From positions 1 through 43,299 of the forward strand of contig NZ_SOGN01000048.1 of the NCBI RefSeq assembly GCF_004403395.1: 43,299 nucleotides of DNA. Direction: 5' to 3'. This DNA is from Cryobacterium cheniae (GTDB taxonomy: Bacteria > Actinomycetota > Actinomycetes > Actinomycetales > Microbacteriaceae). A program made the translations under genes and the position numbers. The notes below the pieces were generated by a model. It searched no databases. It saw only the letters and a program-made list of their open reading frames with translations, and was not told where the DNA came from. Shown piece after piece: positions 32,526 through 39,217 of this stretch. Numbering within the stretch: position 1 is the first letter of the stretch; each line of letters begins with the position of its first letter.

Positions 32526-33917
32526 CTACGCGCCCGGCACCATGTCCGCGAAGCGGGAGTAGTGGCCGTGGAACGCGACCGTGACGGTGCGGGTGGGGCC
32601 GTTGCGGTGCTTGGCGACGATCAGGTCGGCCTCGCCGGCGCGCGGATTGTCTTTTTCGTACGCGCTCTCGCGGTGCAGCAGGATGACCATGTCGGCGTCC
32701 TGCTCGAGCGAACCGGACTCGCGCAGGTCGGAGATGGCCGGCATCTTGTCGGCGCGCTGCTCGGGACCACGGTTGAGCTGGGAGAGGGCGATGACGGGAA
32801 CCTGCAGCTCCTTGGCCATCAGCTTGAGCGCGCGGGAGAACTCGCTGACCTCCTGCTGGCGGGATTCGACCTTCTTGCCTGACGTCATCAGCTGCAGATA
32901 GTCGATGATGACCATTTTCAGGCCGACGCGCTGCTTCAGCCGGCGGCATTTGGCCCGGATCTCGACCAGGGTCATGTTGGGGCTGTCGTCGATGTAGAGC
33001 GGGGCGTCGTTGATTCGGCCGCGGGTGGCGGCGATGGTGGTCCAGTCGCGCGCGTCCACGGCGCCCTTGCGCATGCTCTGTAGGGGTACGGATGCCTCGG
33101 CCGCGAGCAGTCTCATCGCGATTTCGCTGCGCCCCATTTCCAGGGAGAAGAAGATGCTGGGCATGTCGTGCTTGATCGAGGCGGCCCGGGCGAAGTCGAG
33201 GGCGAGGGTGGACTTACCCAGGGCGGGACGCGCCGCCACGATGATCAGCTGGCCGGGGTGGAAGCCGTTGGTGAGCTCATCCATGTCGGCGAAACCGGTC
33301 GGAACACCCGTCATCTGGCCGTCTTTGAGTTTTGCCGCCTCGATCTCCTCGATCGCGGCGGTGACCGCGTCCGTCAGCGGAACGTAGTCTTCGGTTTCAC
33401 TGCCGCCCGTGACGGCGTAGACCTCGGCCTGGGCGGTGTTGACCAGGTCGAGCACCTCGCCCTCGCCGGAGTAGCCCATCTGGGCGATGCGGGTGCCGAC
33501 CTCGACGAGGCGTCGGAGGAGGGCCCGCTCGGCGACGATCGAGGAATAGAAACCGGCGTTGGCCGCCGTCGGCACGAGACTGGTGAGCGTGTGCAGGTAG
33601 TCGGCGCCGCCGGCCCGGGACAGTTCGCCGAGTTTGGTGAGCTCGTCGGTGACGGCGATGACGTCGGTCGGCTCGCCCTGGGCGTAGAGCGACAGGATCG
33701 CGTCGAAGATGATCTCGTGCTTGGGGATGTAGAAGTCCGCGGCGCGCACGGTCTCGACGACGTCGGCGACGGCATCCTTGCTCAGCATCATGCCGCCGAG
33801 CGCGCTCTGCTCGGCGAGGAGGTCGTGCGGGAGTGTGCGCTCGGTGTGCCGGGCTTCCAGTCCACCGCGCGAGTCCGCCCCGCGCTTGTCGGCCATACCC
33901 AAGTGGGAGATCGACAC
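32526..33917 (-). CDS. dnaB: Replicative DNA helicase
   Basis: A 463-residue hexameric helicase that unwinds DNA at the replication fork. The N-terminal collar domain begins LPHDLLAEQSALGGMMLSKDAVADVVETV. The RecA-like motor domain has Walker A in ARPALGKST, IFFSLEM, VIIDYLQLM (Walker B) and ALSQLNRGPEQRADKMPAISDLRESGSLEQDADMVILLHRE. There is no intein. The start is GTG 33917, five bases after AAAGGAGG, which rules out the longer frame. It is transcribed in the same direction as rpsF-rplI, but separated from it by a terminator and a DnaA-box-rich spacer. Confidence 0.98.
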   Translation of the reverse strand: MSISHLGMADKRGADSRGGLEARHTERTLPHDLLAEQSALGGMMLSKDAVADVVETVRAADFYIPKHEIIFDAILSLYAQGEPTDVIAVTDELTKLGELSRAGGADYLHTLTSLVPTAANAGFYSSIVAERALLRRLVEVGTRIAQMGYSGEGEVLDLVNTAQAEVYAVTGGSETEDYVPLTDAVTAAIEEIEAAKLKDGQMTGVPTGFADMDELTNGFHPGQLIIVAARPALGKSTLALDFARAASIKHDMPSIFFSLEMGRSEIAMRLLAAEASVPLQSMRKGAVDARDWTTIAATRGRINDAPLYIDDSPNMTLVEIRAKCRRLKQRVGLKMVIIDYLQLMTSGKKVESRQQEVSEFSRALKLMAKELQVPVIALSQLNRGPEQRADKMPAISDLRESGSLEQDADMVILLHRESAYEKDNPRAGEADLIVAKHRNGPTRTVTVAFHGHYSRFADMVPGA

Positions 33918-34045
33918 TCGTGCCTCCTTTATTCCTGGTGCAGTTCTATCAGGGCCCTCCGACATCGCCGCCGAACCCTGTGCACACCTCGATTGCGGCC
34001 GCGTGCCCACCCTACGTACCCGGTTCGGTGGACAACAAACCACCC

Positions 34046-34054
34046 TGTGGATAA
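34046..34054 (+). promoter_or_regulatory. DnaA box (TGTGGATAA)
   Basis: Exact match to the consensus TTATCCACA on the opposite strand. Confidence 0.8.
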
Positions 34055-34112
34055 GCCTGTGGAAAATCTGCGCGAAACGCCGTGTGTCTTGTGCACAAGC
34101 TGTGGAATCAAC

Positions 34113-34121
34113 TGTGGACAA
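34113..34121 (+). promoter_or_regulatory. DnaA box (TGTGGACAA)
   Basis: Exact match to TTGTCCACA, the actinobacterial form of the DnaA box, on the opposite strand, next to the AT-rich segment. Confidence 0.8.
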
Positions 34122-34305
34122 CTTAAGTTTTCTCGCACGTAAATAGATTCTGATCAGTGTTTAATTCTATTCACAGCCGTGTGCAGAAAACGTGTTTCAA
34201 GTTCGCGTTGAACCTTGGCGAGGTGTGGGTAAACCTGTGTACAGCGCCTCATGTTCGGCGCCCGAAATCACCCCCGGTTGGGTGTGCGCCATCGCTTAAA
34301 CAGGT

Positions 34306-34339
34306 GTAGCGGTGGATTCCTTTCGGAACCCACCGCTAC
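34306..34339 (-). terminator. GNRA-capped terminator after rplI
   Basis: A 15-bp stem with one A-C mismatch (GTAGCGGTGGRTTCC type arm) and, in minus-strand RNA, a GAAA tetraloop. The U-run is weak (CCTGTTT). It ends the rpsF-ssb-rpsR-rplI operon. Confidence 0.8.
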
Positions 34340-34360
34340 CCGAGCGTAAAGCTGTGATGC

Positions 34361-34810
34361 TTACTTGGCAGCTACCACCAGCAGGGTGATGGTCGCGCTC
34401 AGCTCGTCGCGAAGACGAACCGTTGCCTGGTGCTCACCAGTCATCTTGATCGGGCTGAGCTCGATCTTGCGCTTGTCGAGGGCACCGAGACCGGCTGCGG
34501 CAACTGCATCCGCAACATCCGTCGTCTTGACGGAGCCGAAGAGGCGTCCGCCTTCGCCGGCCTTGACGACCAGCTTGACCTTGGCGTTCTCGAGTGCAGC
34601 CTTCAGGGCCTGCGCCTCTTCGAGGGTGGCGTGCTCGCGGGCTACGCGGGCGGCCTTGATCTGCTGAATCTGCTTCTCGCCACCGCGAGTCCAGGACACA
34701 GCGAATCCCTGTGGGTAGAGGTAGTTGCGGGCGTACCCGTTCTTGACGTCGACGATGTCACCGGGTGCACCGAGGCCTGAGACCTCGTGCGTCAGAATGA
34801 TTTTTGACAT
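34361..34810 (-). CDS. rplI: 50S ribosomal protein L9
   Basis: A 149-residue L9: [41 protein letters not shown] is the N-terminal rRNA-binding domain, followed by the long helix ([28 protein letters not shown]) and the C-terminal domain ([41 protein letters not shown]). The operon position after rpsR is the usual bacterial order. The gene lies eight bases after the rpsR stop, and a terminator follows. Confidence 0.98.
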   Translation of the reverse strand: MSKIILTHEVSGLGAPGDIVDVKNGYARNYLYPQGFAVSWTRGGEKQIQQIKAARVAREHATLEEAQALKAALENAKVKLVVKAGEGGRLFGSVKTTDVADAVAAAGLGALDKRKIELSPIKMTGEHQATVRLRDELSATITLLVVAAK

Positions 34811-34818
34811 GAGGTGTC

Positions 34819-35082
34819 CTACCTGCCTGAACCGGCGTAGGGCAGCAGCGCCATTTCGCGAGCGTTCTTGACGGCGCGGGCGATGAGACGCTGCTCCTGA
34901 ACGGAAACACCGGTGATGCGACGGGCGCGGATCTTTCCACGCTCGGAGATGAACTTACGGAGGGTGGGGACATCCTTGTAATCGATGACACCAACCCGGA
35001 TCGACTTCGCGGGAGCGGCGTTCTTGCCACCCTTAGCTCCGCGGAGCGGCTTGCGGCGGTCGCCGCTCGACTTTCCAGCCAT
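34819..35082 (-). CDS. rpsR: 30S ribosomal protein S18
   Basis: An 87-residue S18 with [60 protein letters not shown]. The N-terminus ([27 protein letters not shown]) has no CxxC zinc motif, matching the zinc-free ribosomal set seen elsewhere in the window. A 25-nt hairpin (35113-35137, GAGCC/GGCTC core) lies between ssb and rpsR and may tune downstream expression. Confidence 0.97.
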   Translation of the reverse strand: MAGKSSGDRRKPLRGAKGGKNAAPAKSIRVGVIDYKDVPTLRKFISERGKIRARRITGVSVQEQRLIARAVKNAREMALLPYAGSGR

Positions 35083-35136
35083 GATTTCCTTACTTTCTTA
35101 AGAAGTGTTTTCAGCCAAGAGCCTGAAGGGCTCGGC

Positions 35137-35640
35137 TTAGAAGGGTGTCTCGTCGCTGAAGTTGCCCGGAGTGTTCCAGACATCTCCGCCGGTGTTCGCG
35201 GCGGGAGCGCTGGCAGCCCAGGGCTCGTCGTTTCCGGCAACGGCAGGTGCGCCGCCGCCACGAGGAGATGACGATGACTGCGCTCGAGTGAGCTGAGCGG
35301 TGGCGTATTTCAGCGAAGGACCGATTTCATCGATCTCGAGCTCCATGCTCGTTCGCTTCTCGCCTTCCTTCGTCTCATACGAACGCTGCTTGAGACGCCC
35401 GGTAGCGATGACACGGGTACCCTTGGTCAGCGAACCGGCCACGTGCTCGGCGAATTCACGCCAAACGCTCGCGCGCAGGAAGAGCGACTCGCCATCTTTC
35501 CACTCACTGGTCGCACGATCGAAATTGCGCGGAGTGGATGCGATGGTGAAGTTGGCAACCGCCAGCCCGTTCTGCGTGTAACGCAGCTCCGGATCGCTGG
35601 TGAGGTTGCCCACCACGGTAATTACGGTCTCGCCGGCCAC
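35137..35640 (-). CDS. ssb: Single-stranded DNA-binding protein
   Basis: A 167-residue SSB. The OB fold is at residues 4-110: [93 protein letters not shown] disordered Ser/Gly/Ala linker ends in the acidic interaction tip SDETPF, a variant of the usual DDIPF, which recruits replication and repair proteins. The GTG start follows the rpsF stop by three bases. Its presence with dnaB places two replication genes next to ribosomal genes, the common bacterial arrangement. Confidence 0.97.
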   Translation of the reverse strand: MAGETVITVVGNLTSDPELRYTQNGLAVANFTIASTPRNFDRATSEWKDGESLFLRASVWREFAEHVAGSLTKGTRVIATGRLKQRSYETKEGEKRTSMELEIDEIGPSLKYATAQLTRAQSSSSPRGGGAPAVAGNDEPWAASAPAANTGGDVWNTPGNFSDETPF

Positions 35641-35643
35641 AGG

Positions 35644-36204
35644 CTACTTGTCGCTTGCCTTGTCGGCGGACTCAGCCGGGGCGGGAGCAACAGCTTCTGC
35701 CGGGGCAGGAGCGTCGACAACCGGGGCTTCGACCTTGGCCGGAGCAGCCTTGACCGCGGCGGCAGCAGCTGCCGATGCGGGCTTCACAGACGCGGCGACC
35801 TTGGCGGTCGGGGCGGCAGCGGCGGCTTCAGCCTTCGCAGCGATTACCTTCGGGTTGGCTGCCTTGCGGGCGGCCTTCTCGGCGGCAAGCTTGCTTGCGA
35901 CGGCAACCTGGGCAATGCCTTCTTCTGCGCGAAGAACCTTGGTGCGCATGACGGCTTCCGACAGCTTCAGCTGGCGGTCGAGCTCGGCCGTGGCAGAAGC
36001 GTTCGCGGTGAAGTCGACAACGGCGTAGATGCCTTCGGACTTCTTGTTGATCTCGTAAGCGAGACGGCGGCGACCCCAAACGTCAACCTTGTCAATCGTT
36101 CCACCATCGTTGCGAACAACGTTGAGGAACTTGTCAAGGCTGGGAGCTACGGTGCGCTCATCGATCTCGGGATCGAGGATAACCATCAACTCGTACTGAT
36201 GCAT
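35644..36204 (-). CDS. rpsF: 30S ribosomal protein S6 with long Ala-rich C-terminal extension
   Basis: A 186-residue S6, about twice the usual length. Residues 1-95 are a normal S6 domain ([23 protein letters not shown], then [23 protein letters not shown] and [13 protein letters not shown]). Residues 96-186 are a low-complexity tail of Ala, Lys, Pro, Val and Glu (runs of A up to five), predicted to be disordered and possibly helical. S6 binds S18 in the 30S platform, and S18 is encoded two genes downstream. AAGGAGG lies ten bases before the ATG and can pair with an upstream CCTCC in the leader. The tail reads cleanly in frame, so a frameshift is unlikely. Confidence 0.96.
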   Translation of the reverse strand: MHQYELMVILDPEIDERTVAPSLDKFLNVVRNDGGTIDKVDVWGRRRLAYEINKKSEGIYAVVDFTANASATAELDRQLKLSEAVMRTKVLRAEEGIAQVAVASKLAAEKAARKAANPKVIAAKAEAAAAAPTAKVAASVKPASAAAAAAVKAAPAKVEAPVVDAPAPAEAVAPAPAESADKASDK

Positions 36205-36207
36205 GAC

Positions 36208-36260
36208 TAACCCACCTCCTTCGGACTAAACGGCTGCAGAATCTCTGCAACAGGAGGGTT
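36208..36260 (-). promoter_or_regulatory. rpsF leader with pairing of the ribosome binding site
   Basis: Reading the minus strand, AACCCTCC (36260-36253) can pair with the GGAGGTGGGTT around the ribosome binding site (36219-36209), enclosing a GCAGA/TCTGC hairpin and CCG trinucleotides. This resembles in outline the S6:S18-responsive leader found upstream of rpsF in many bacteria. I have not folded it. Confidence 0.4.
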
Positions 36261-36404
36261 GTGCATGTGTTGAACGCGGAGGCCGGGAATCCGGCGCACA
36301 GACAACCTGCCAAGACTACCGGATGCGACGGCCCTCCGCCACCGTCCCCGCCCGCTCACCCGTTTGGCGCACTCTTTGCCGCGGACGCCATCACCGTTGT
36401 CGCG

Positions 36405-36449
36405 AGAATCGCCGAATGTGCCGATCATCGCCGTTCTATCGGCGATTCT
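36405..36449. repeat. Inverted repeat at the 3' end of the AbiEi-like gene
   Basis: An 11-bp perfect inverted repeat (AGAATCGCCGA/TCGGCGATTCT) with a 23-nt loop; an alternative inner hairpin ATCGCCG/CGGCGAT is also possible. It includes the last codons and may act as a terminator. Confidence 0.5.
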
Positions 36450-37476
36450 GGGCACGAACGGCGACATTCACTTCTCCGACAGGACGTTTCCCCGGTTCGG
36501 GACGCAACCCCGCGGCAAGAAGAAGCCTTAGCAAGCTCTCCCGGCGCAGCGCCACCGACCAGATCCATCGCGCCATTCCGTGCCCGGTCCCGCGGAGCCG
36601 GTCCTCGCGGAGCTTTTCCGACCAAACGACTTCTTCAATGGTGCGCCCGCTCATGAAGGCATCCCGCGTGTATTTGACTTTGCCGTCGAATTCGCCGAGG
36701 AGGCGGTGCGTGCGGGTCTCCTGTTTCCGTACCCACCGGAAGTCCGTGATGTCTTCTTGCCTGTCCTCGTGCACGAAGGAGACTTGCAGTTCTGGGGGCG
36801 GGAATCCGCACAGATGAATCTGTCCCCGGCTGAGGGACTCGCCCACCGAACCCGAACGATTGTCACAGAAGGCAATGGCGATCCGAGCGGTTCGTGCCCC
36901 ACGCGTGGGTCCATCGGAGTCGAGTCGATCGAGCAGGATGTCGCGGTCGATCCCGAACGCGGCCCTGCCATTCGGCAGGATGAACTGAGGTTTCGTTCCC
37001 TGATCGAGCGCGGCGACCGCTGACAGGAATCCCACCGTTCGCGCCATATCGATCAGGGTACGCAGGAGACTCGTGACAAGCATCCCATCGATCTCCACGA
37101 CATCCTGGTCGGGCAGTCGATCGTGGTGCCAGGTCACCCCGTTCTTCGAGTGCACGCCGGTTTTACCGTTCGCCATGAGGTGGACCTCGTCGGGCCATCG
37201 GCCGATGATGGGCAGGCCCCACAGGACAGCAGCCGATTGGTGGGAATAGACAGGCTGAGACTTTCTGGTGGCCCCCACAGCGCGCATACGCAGGAAGTAC
37301 CGATCGCGATCGCTTATCGTGTCCCAGCCGGTCGCGTCGACGGCAACGCCACGCCGCAGGCGAACCGCTTGACCGGAGCCGACCAACCGCTGAACAGGGC
37401 GCCCATCGCTGCCGAGAAGCCGAGCGTCACGACCGAGATTCAGTGGCCGCCAGTCATGCGGGGAGTCAGGATTCAT
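36436..37476 (-). CDS. AbiEi-like N-terminal domain and PD-(D/E)XK nuclease-like C-terminal domain protein
   Basis: A 346-residue protein of a type common in Microbacteriaceae. Residues 15-165 resemble the AbiEi/type IV antitoxin fold: a winged-helix-like start, VYSHQSAAVLWGLPIIGRWPDEVHLM, then WHHDRLPDQDVVEIDGMLVTSLLRTLIDMARTVGFLSAVAALDQ. The C-terminal part (from 205) has the spaced residues of a DUF559/Vsr-like nuclease: Glu213 (GESLSRGQIHLCGFPPPELQ), Asp245 (ITDFRW), then Glu262, Asp264 and Lys266 in GEFDGKVKY, and EKLREDRLRGTGHGMARW. No toxin partner gene is adjacent, so it is either a solitary antitoxin-like regulator or a stand-alone nuclease. ATG 37476 was chosen; upstream residues are not family-like. 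Confidence 0.72.
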   Translation of the reverse strand: MNPDSPHDWRPLNLGRDARLLGSDGRPVQRLVGSGQAVRLRRGVAVDATGWDTISDRDRYFLRMRAVGATRKSQPVYSHQSAAVLWGLPIIGRWPDEVHLMANGKTGVHSKNGVTWHHDRLPDQDVVEIDGMLVTSLLRTLIDMARTVGFLSAVAALDQGTKPQFILPNGRAAFGIDRDILLDRLDSDGPTRGARTARIAIAFCDNRSGSVGESLSRGQIHLCGFPPPELQVSFVHEDRQEDITDFRWVRKQETRTHRLLGEFDGKVKYTRDAFMSGRTIEEVVWSEKLREDRLRGTGHGMARWIWSVALRRESLLRLLLAAGLRPEPGKRPVGEVNVAVRAQNRR

Positions 37477-37618
37477 AGCCCCATGCTGGTGGTGCGGCCC
37501 ACTTTCTCCGATCGCAATGGCGGCTCCTGTGGCCCAAATCGACGGCGGACGACCTGTGGAGGGATAGTCGTAAATCCCCTCGCGCAGTTCCACTGGTTCT
37601 CGAATGTCGCCGATTCAA

Positions 37619-37650
37619 CCGAGAGTCGCCACCCGCTTGGCTACTCTCGG
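37619..37650. terminator. Strong hairpin after pcnA
   Basis: CCGAGAGT/ACTCTCGG 8-bp stem, one mismatch, GCCA/TGGC, 6-nt loop. It lies between the pcnA stop and the AbiEi-like start and has no long U-run. Confidence 0.6.
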
Positions 37651-37706
37651 CACAAACAGCGAGCCTCGGCGAAACGGCAGCGCGGCGACGAGCCCGTTGA
37701 GCGCAC

Positions 37707-39137
37707 CTACCGCCCGCGCTCGGCCCACCAGGAGGTCAGGCGGCGCGTGGCCTCTTCCTCACCGAGCGGCCCGTCATCCAGTCGCTGCTCGAGCAGGTAA
37801 CGGTACGCCTCGCCGACCTCGCGGCCCGGCCCCACACCGAGCACGGCCATGATCTGCTCACCGTCGAGATCCGGGCGCACGGCCGCCATCTCTTCCTGTT
37901 CGGCGAGTTCCTTGATGCGCTGTTCCAGGTCGTCGTAAGCGAAGCCGAGCCGGTCCGCTTTGCGGCGGTTGCGGGTGGTGACATCCGCGCGGGTCAGGAT
38001 GTGCAGTCGCTCGAGCTGGTCGCCGGCGTCCCGCACGTAGCGCCGCACCGCGGAGTCCGTCCAGGCGCCCTCGGTGTAGCCGAAGAAGCGCAGGTGCAGT
38101 TCGGTCAGGCGTGCCACGGCGGAAATCGTGTCGTTGTCGAAACGGAGGGCACGCAGCCGTTTCTTTGCGAGCTTCGCGCCGACCAGGTCGTGGTGATAGA
38201 AGCTGACCACTCCGCCCGGCTCAAGCCTGCGGGTCCCGGGCTTGCCGATGTCGTGCAACAGCGCCGCCAATCGCACGATCAGGTCGGGACCGTCGAAGCT
38301 GCCGCGGGATTTCTCGTAGCCGATGGCCTGATCCAGCACCGTCAACGTGTGCTGGTAGACGTCCTTATGGTGGTGGTGCTCATCGACCTCGAGTCGGAGG
38401 GCGGGAATCTCCGGCATCACCCGGTCGCAGAGCCCGGAATCCACCAGCAGCTCGATCCCGACATGCGGGTCGTCCGCACACAGCAGCTTCGAAAGCTCGT
38501 CTCCGATGCGTTCGGCCGAGATATTACGGATGCGGTCCGCCATCGCTTCCATCGCTTCCGCGGTGTCGACGTCGAGCGTGAATCCGAGCTGGGCCGTGAA
38601 CCGGGCCGCCCGCATCATGCGGAGCGGGTCATCGCCGAACGAAATCTCCGGGGAGATCGGCGTGCGCAGAACACCGGCCAGGAGATCGTCGATACCGTTC
38701 GCCGGGTCAACCAGAGTCAGTCCCGGCAGACGCAGGGCCAGCGCGTTCACCGTGAAATCGCGGCGCAGCAGGTCATCCTCGAGGCGGTGACCGAAAACCA
38801 CCTCGGGTTTGCGGGTCTGACCGTCGTAACTATCGGACCGGTAGGTGGTGATCTCCACCTTTTCGCCGGCGATCCTGGCACCGATCGTGCCGAAAGCGCG
38901 TCCGATGTCCCAGTGCGCATCCGAGATCGGCTTCACGATTTGCAGGATCTGGTCCGGCGTGGCACTCGTCGTGAAATCAAGGTCGTTGATCGGCCGGTCG
39001 AGGAACGCGTCGCGGACTGGACCGCCGACCAGGGCCAGTTCATGCCCGGATTCATGGAACGCGGTCGCCAGTCGGGAAACGGTCGGGGTGGCAGCCAGGT
39101 CACCCAGCCGCGTGAGGGCTGTCGCAACGCTCTGCAT
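37707..39137 (-). CDS. pcnA: CCA tRNA nucleotidyltransferase
   Basis: A 476-residue polymerase-beta family enzyme that adds or repairs the 3' CCA of tRNAs. The nucleotidyltransferase core is at residues about 30-160: LALVGGPVRDAFLDRPINDLDFTTSA (G-G-x-V-R-D, D-x-D), then RRDFTVNALALRL. The RNA-binding segment has DDPLRMMRAARFTAQLGF, and the HD domain has RLAALLHDIGKPGTR with YHHDLVGAKLAKKRLRALRF. The HD domain gives phosphohydrolase activity in related enzymes. I chose ATG 39137; the first ATG at 39146 is nine bases upstream, but the hexamer TAACAT ending there suits a leaderless start at 39137. It is divergent from the DUF6049 gene. Confidence 0.96.
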   Translation of the reverse strand: MQSVATALTRLGDLAATPTVSRLATAFHESGHELALVGGPVRDAFLDRPINDLDFTTSATPDQILQIVKPISDAHWDIGRAFGTIGARIAGEKVEITTYRSDSYDGQTRKPEVVFGHRLEDDLLRRDFTVNALALRLPGLTLVDPANGIDDLLAGVLRTPISPEISFGDDPLRMMRAARFTAQLGFTLDVDTAEAMEAMADRIRNISAERIGDELSKLLCADDPHVGIELLVDSGLCDRVMPEIPALRLEVDEHHHHKDVYQHTLTVLDQAIGYEKSRGSFDGPDLIVRLAALLHDIGKPGTRRLEPGGVVSFYHHDLVGAKLAKKRLRALRFDNDTISAVARLTELHLRFFGYTEGAWTDSAVRRYVRDAGDQLERLHILTRADVTTRNRRKADRLGFAYDDLEQRIKELAEQEEMAAVRPDLDGEQIMAVLGVGPGREVGEAYRYLLEQRLDDGPLGEEEATRRLTSWWAERGR

Positions 39138-39144
39138 GACCCCC

Positions 39145-39150
39145 ATGTTA
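39145..39150 (-). promoter_or_regulatory. -10 element TAACAT for leaderless pcnA start
   Basis: On the minus strand TAACAT, seven bases (GGGGGTC), then ATG 39137. Confidence 0.5.
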
Positions 39151-39204
39151 GTTGCTGGAGCGTCGTCGACTCCCCGGTGCGGCGTGATCCCGGGCTCGAC
39201 GCCG

Positions 39205-39210
39205 TAGAAT
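39205..39210 (+). promoter_or_regulatory. -10 element TAGAAT for leaderless DUF6049 start
   Basis: TAGAAT, seven bases (CCCCTAC), ATG 39218. No Shine-Dalgarno sequence. Confidence 0.6.
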
Positions 39211-39217
39211 CCCCTAC

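Larger units (their letters stand above)
33918..34360. other. 443-bp dnaB-rplI spacer with DnaA-box cluster
   Basis: No gene. It contains a cluster of DnaA-box-like 9-mers: exact TGTGGATAA at 34046 and TGTGGACAA at 34113, one-off forms GGTGGACAA (34027), TGTGGAAAA (34058), TGTGCACAA (34090) and TGTGGGTAA (34224), and weaker TGTGGAATC (34101), CTATTCACA (34167) and TGTGTACAG (34236). Nearly all point the same way. The stretch 34122-34175 is about 69% A+T (37 of 54 bases). It may be a DnaA-controlled dnaB promoter or a DnaA-titrating locus; the chromosomal oriC in this group is normally beside dnaA. Confidence 0.8.

Noticed and set aside
34192..34216. parS site resembling TGTTTCACGTGAAACA
   Set aside because: Only the half TGTTTCA is present; the second half does not match.
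33918..34360. The chromosomal replication origin oriC
   Set aside because: oriC in this group lies beside dnaA and dnaN, which are not in the window; I treat this as a DnaA-box cluster only.
36207..36467. Open frame on the minus strand between rpsF and the AbiEi-like gene
   Set aside because: Arginine-rich, no ribosome binding site, overlaps the rpsF leader and the end of the neighbouring gene; no family resemblance.
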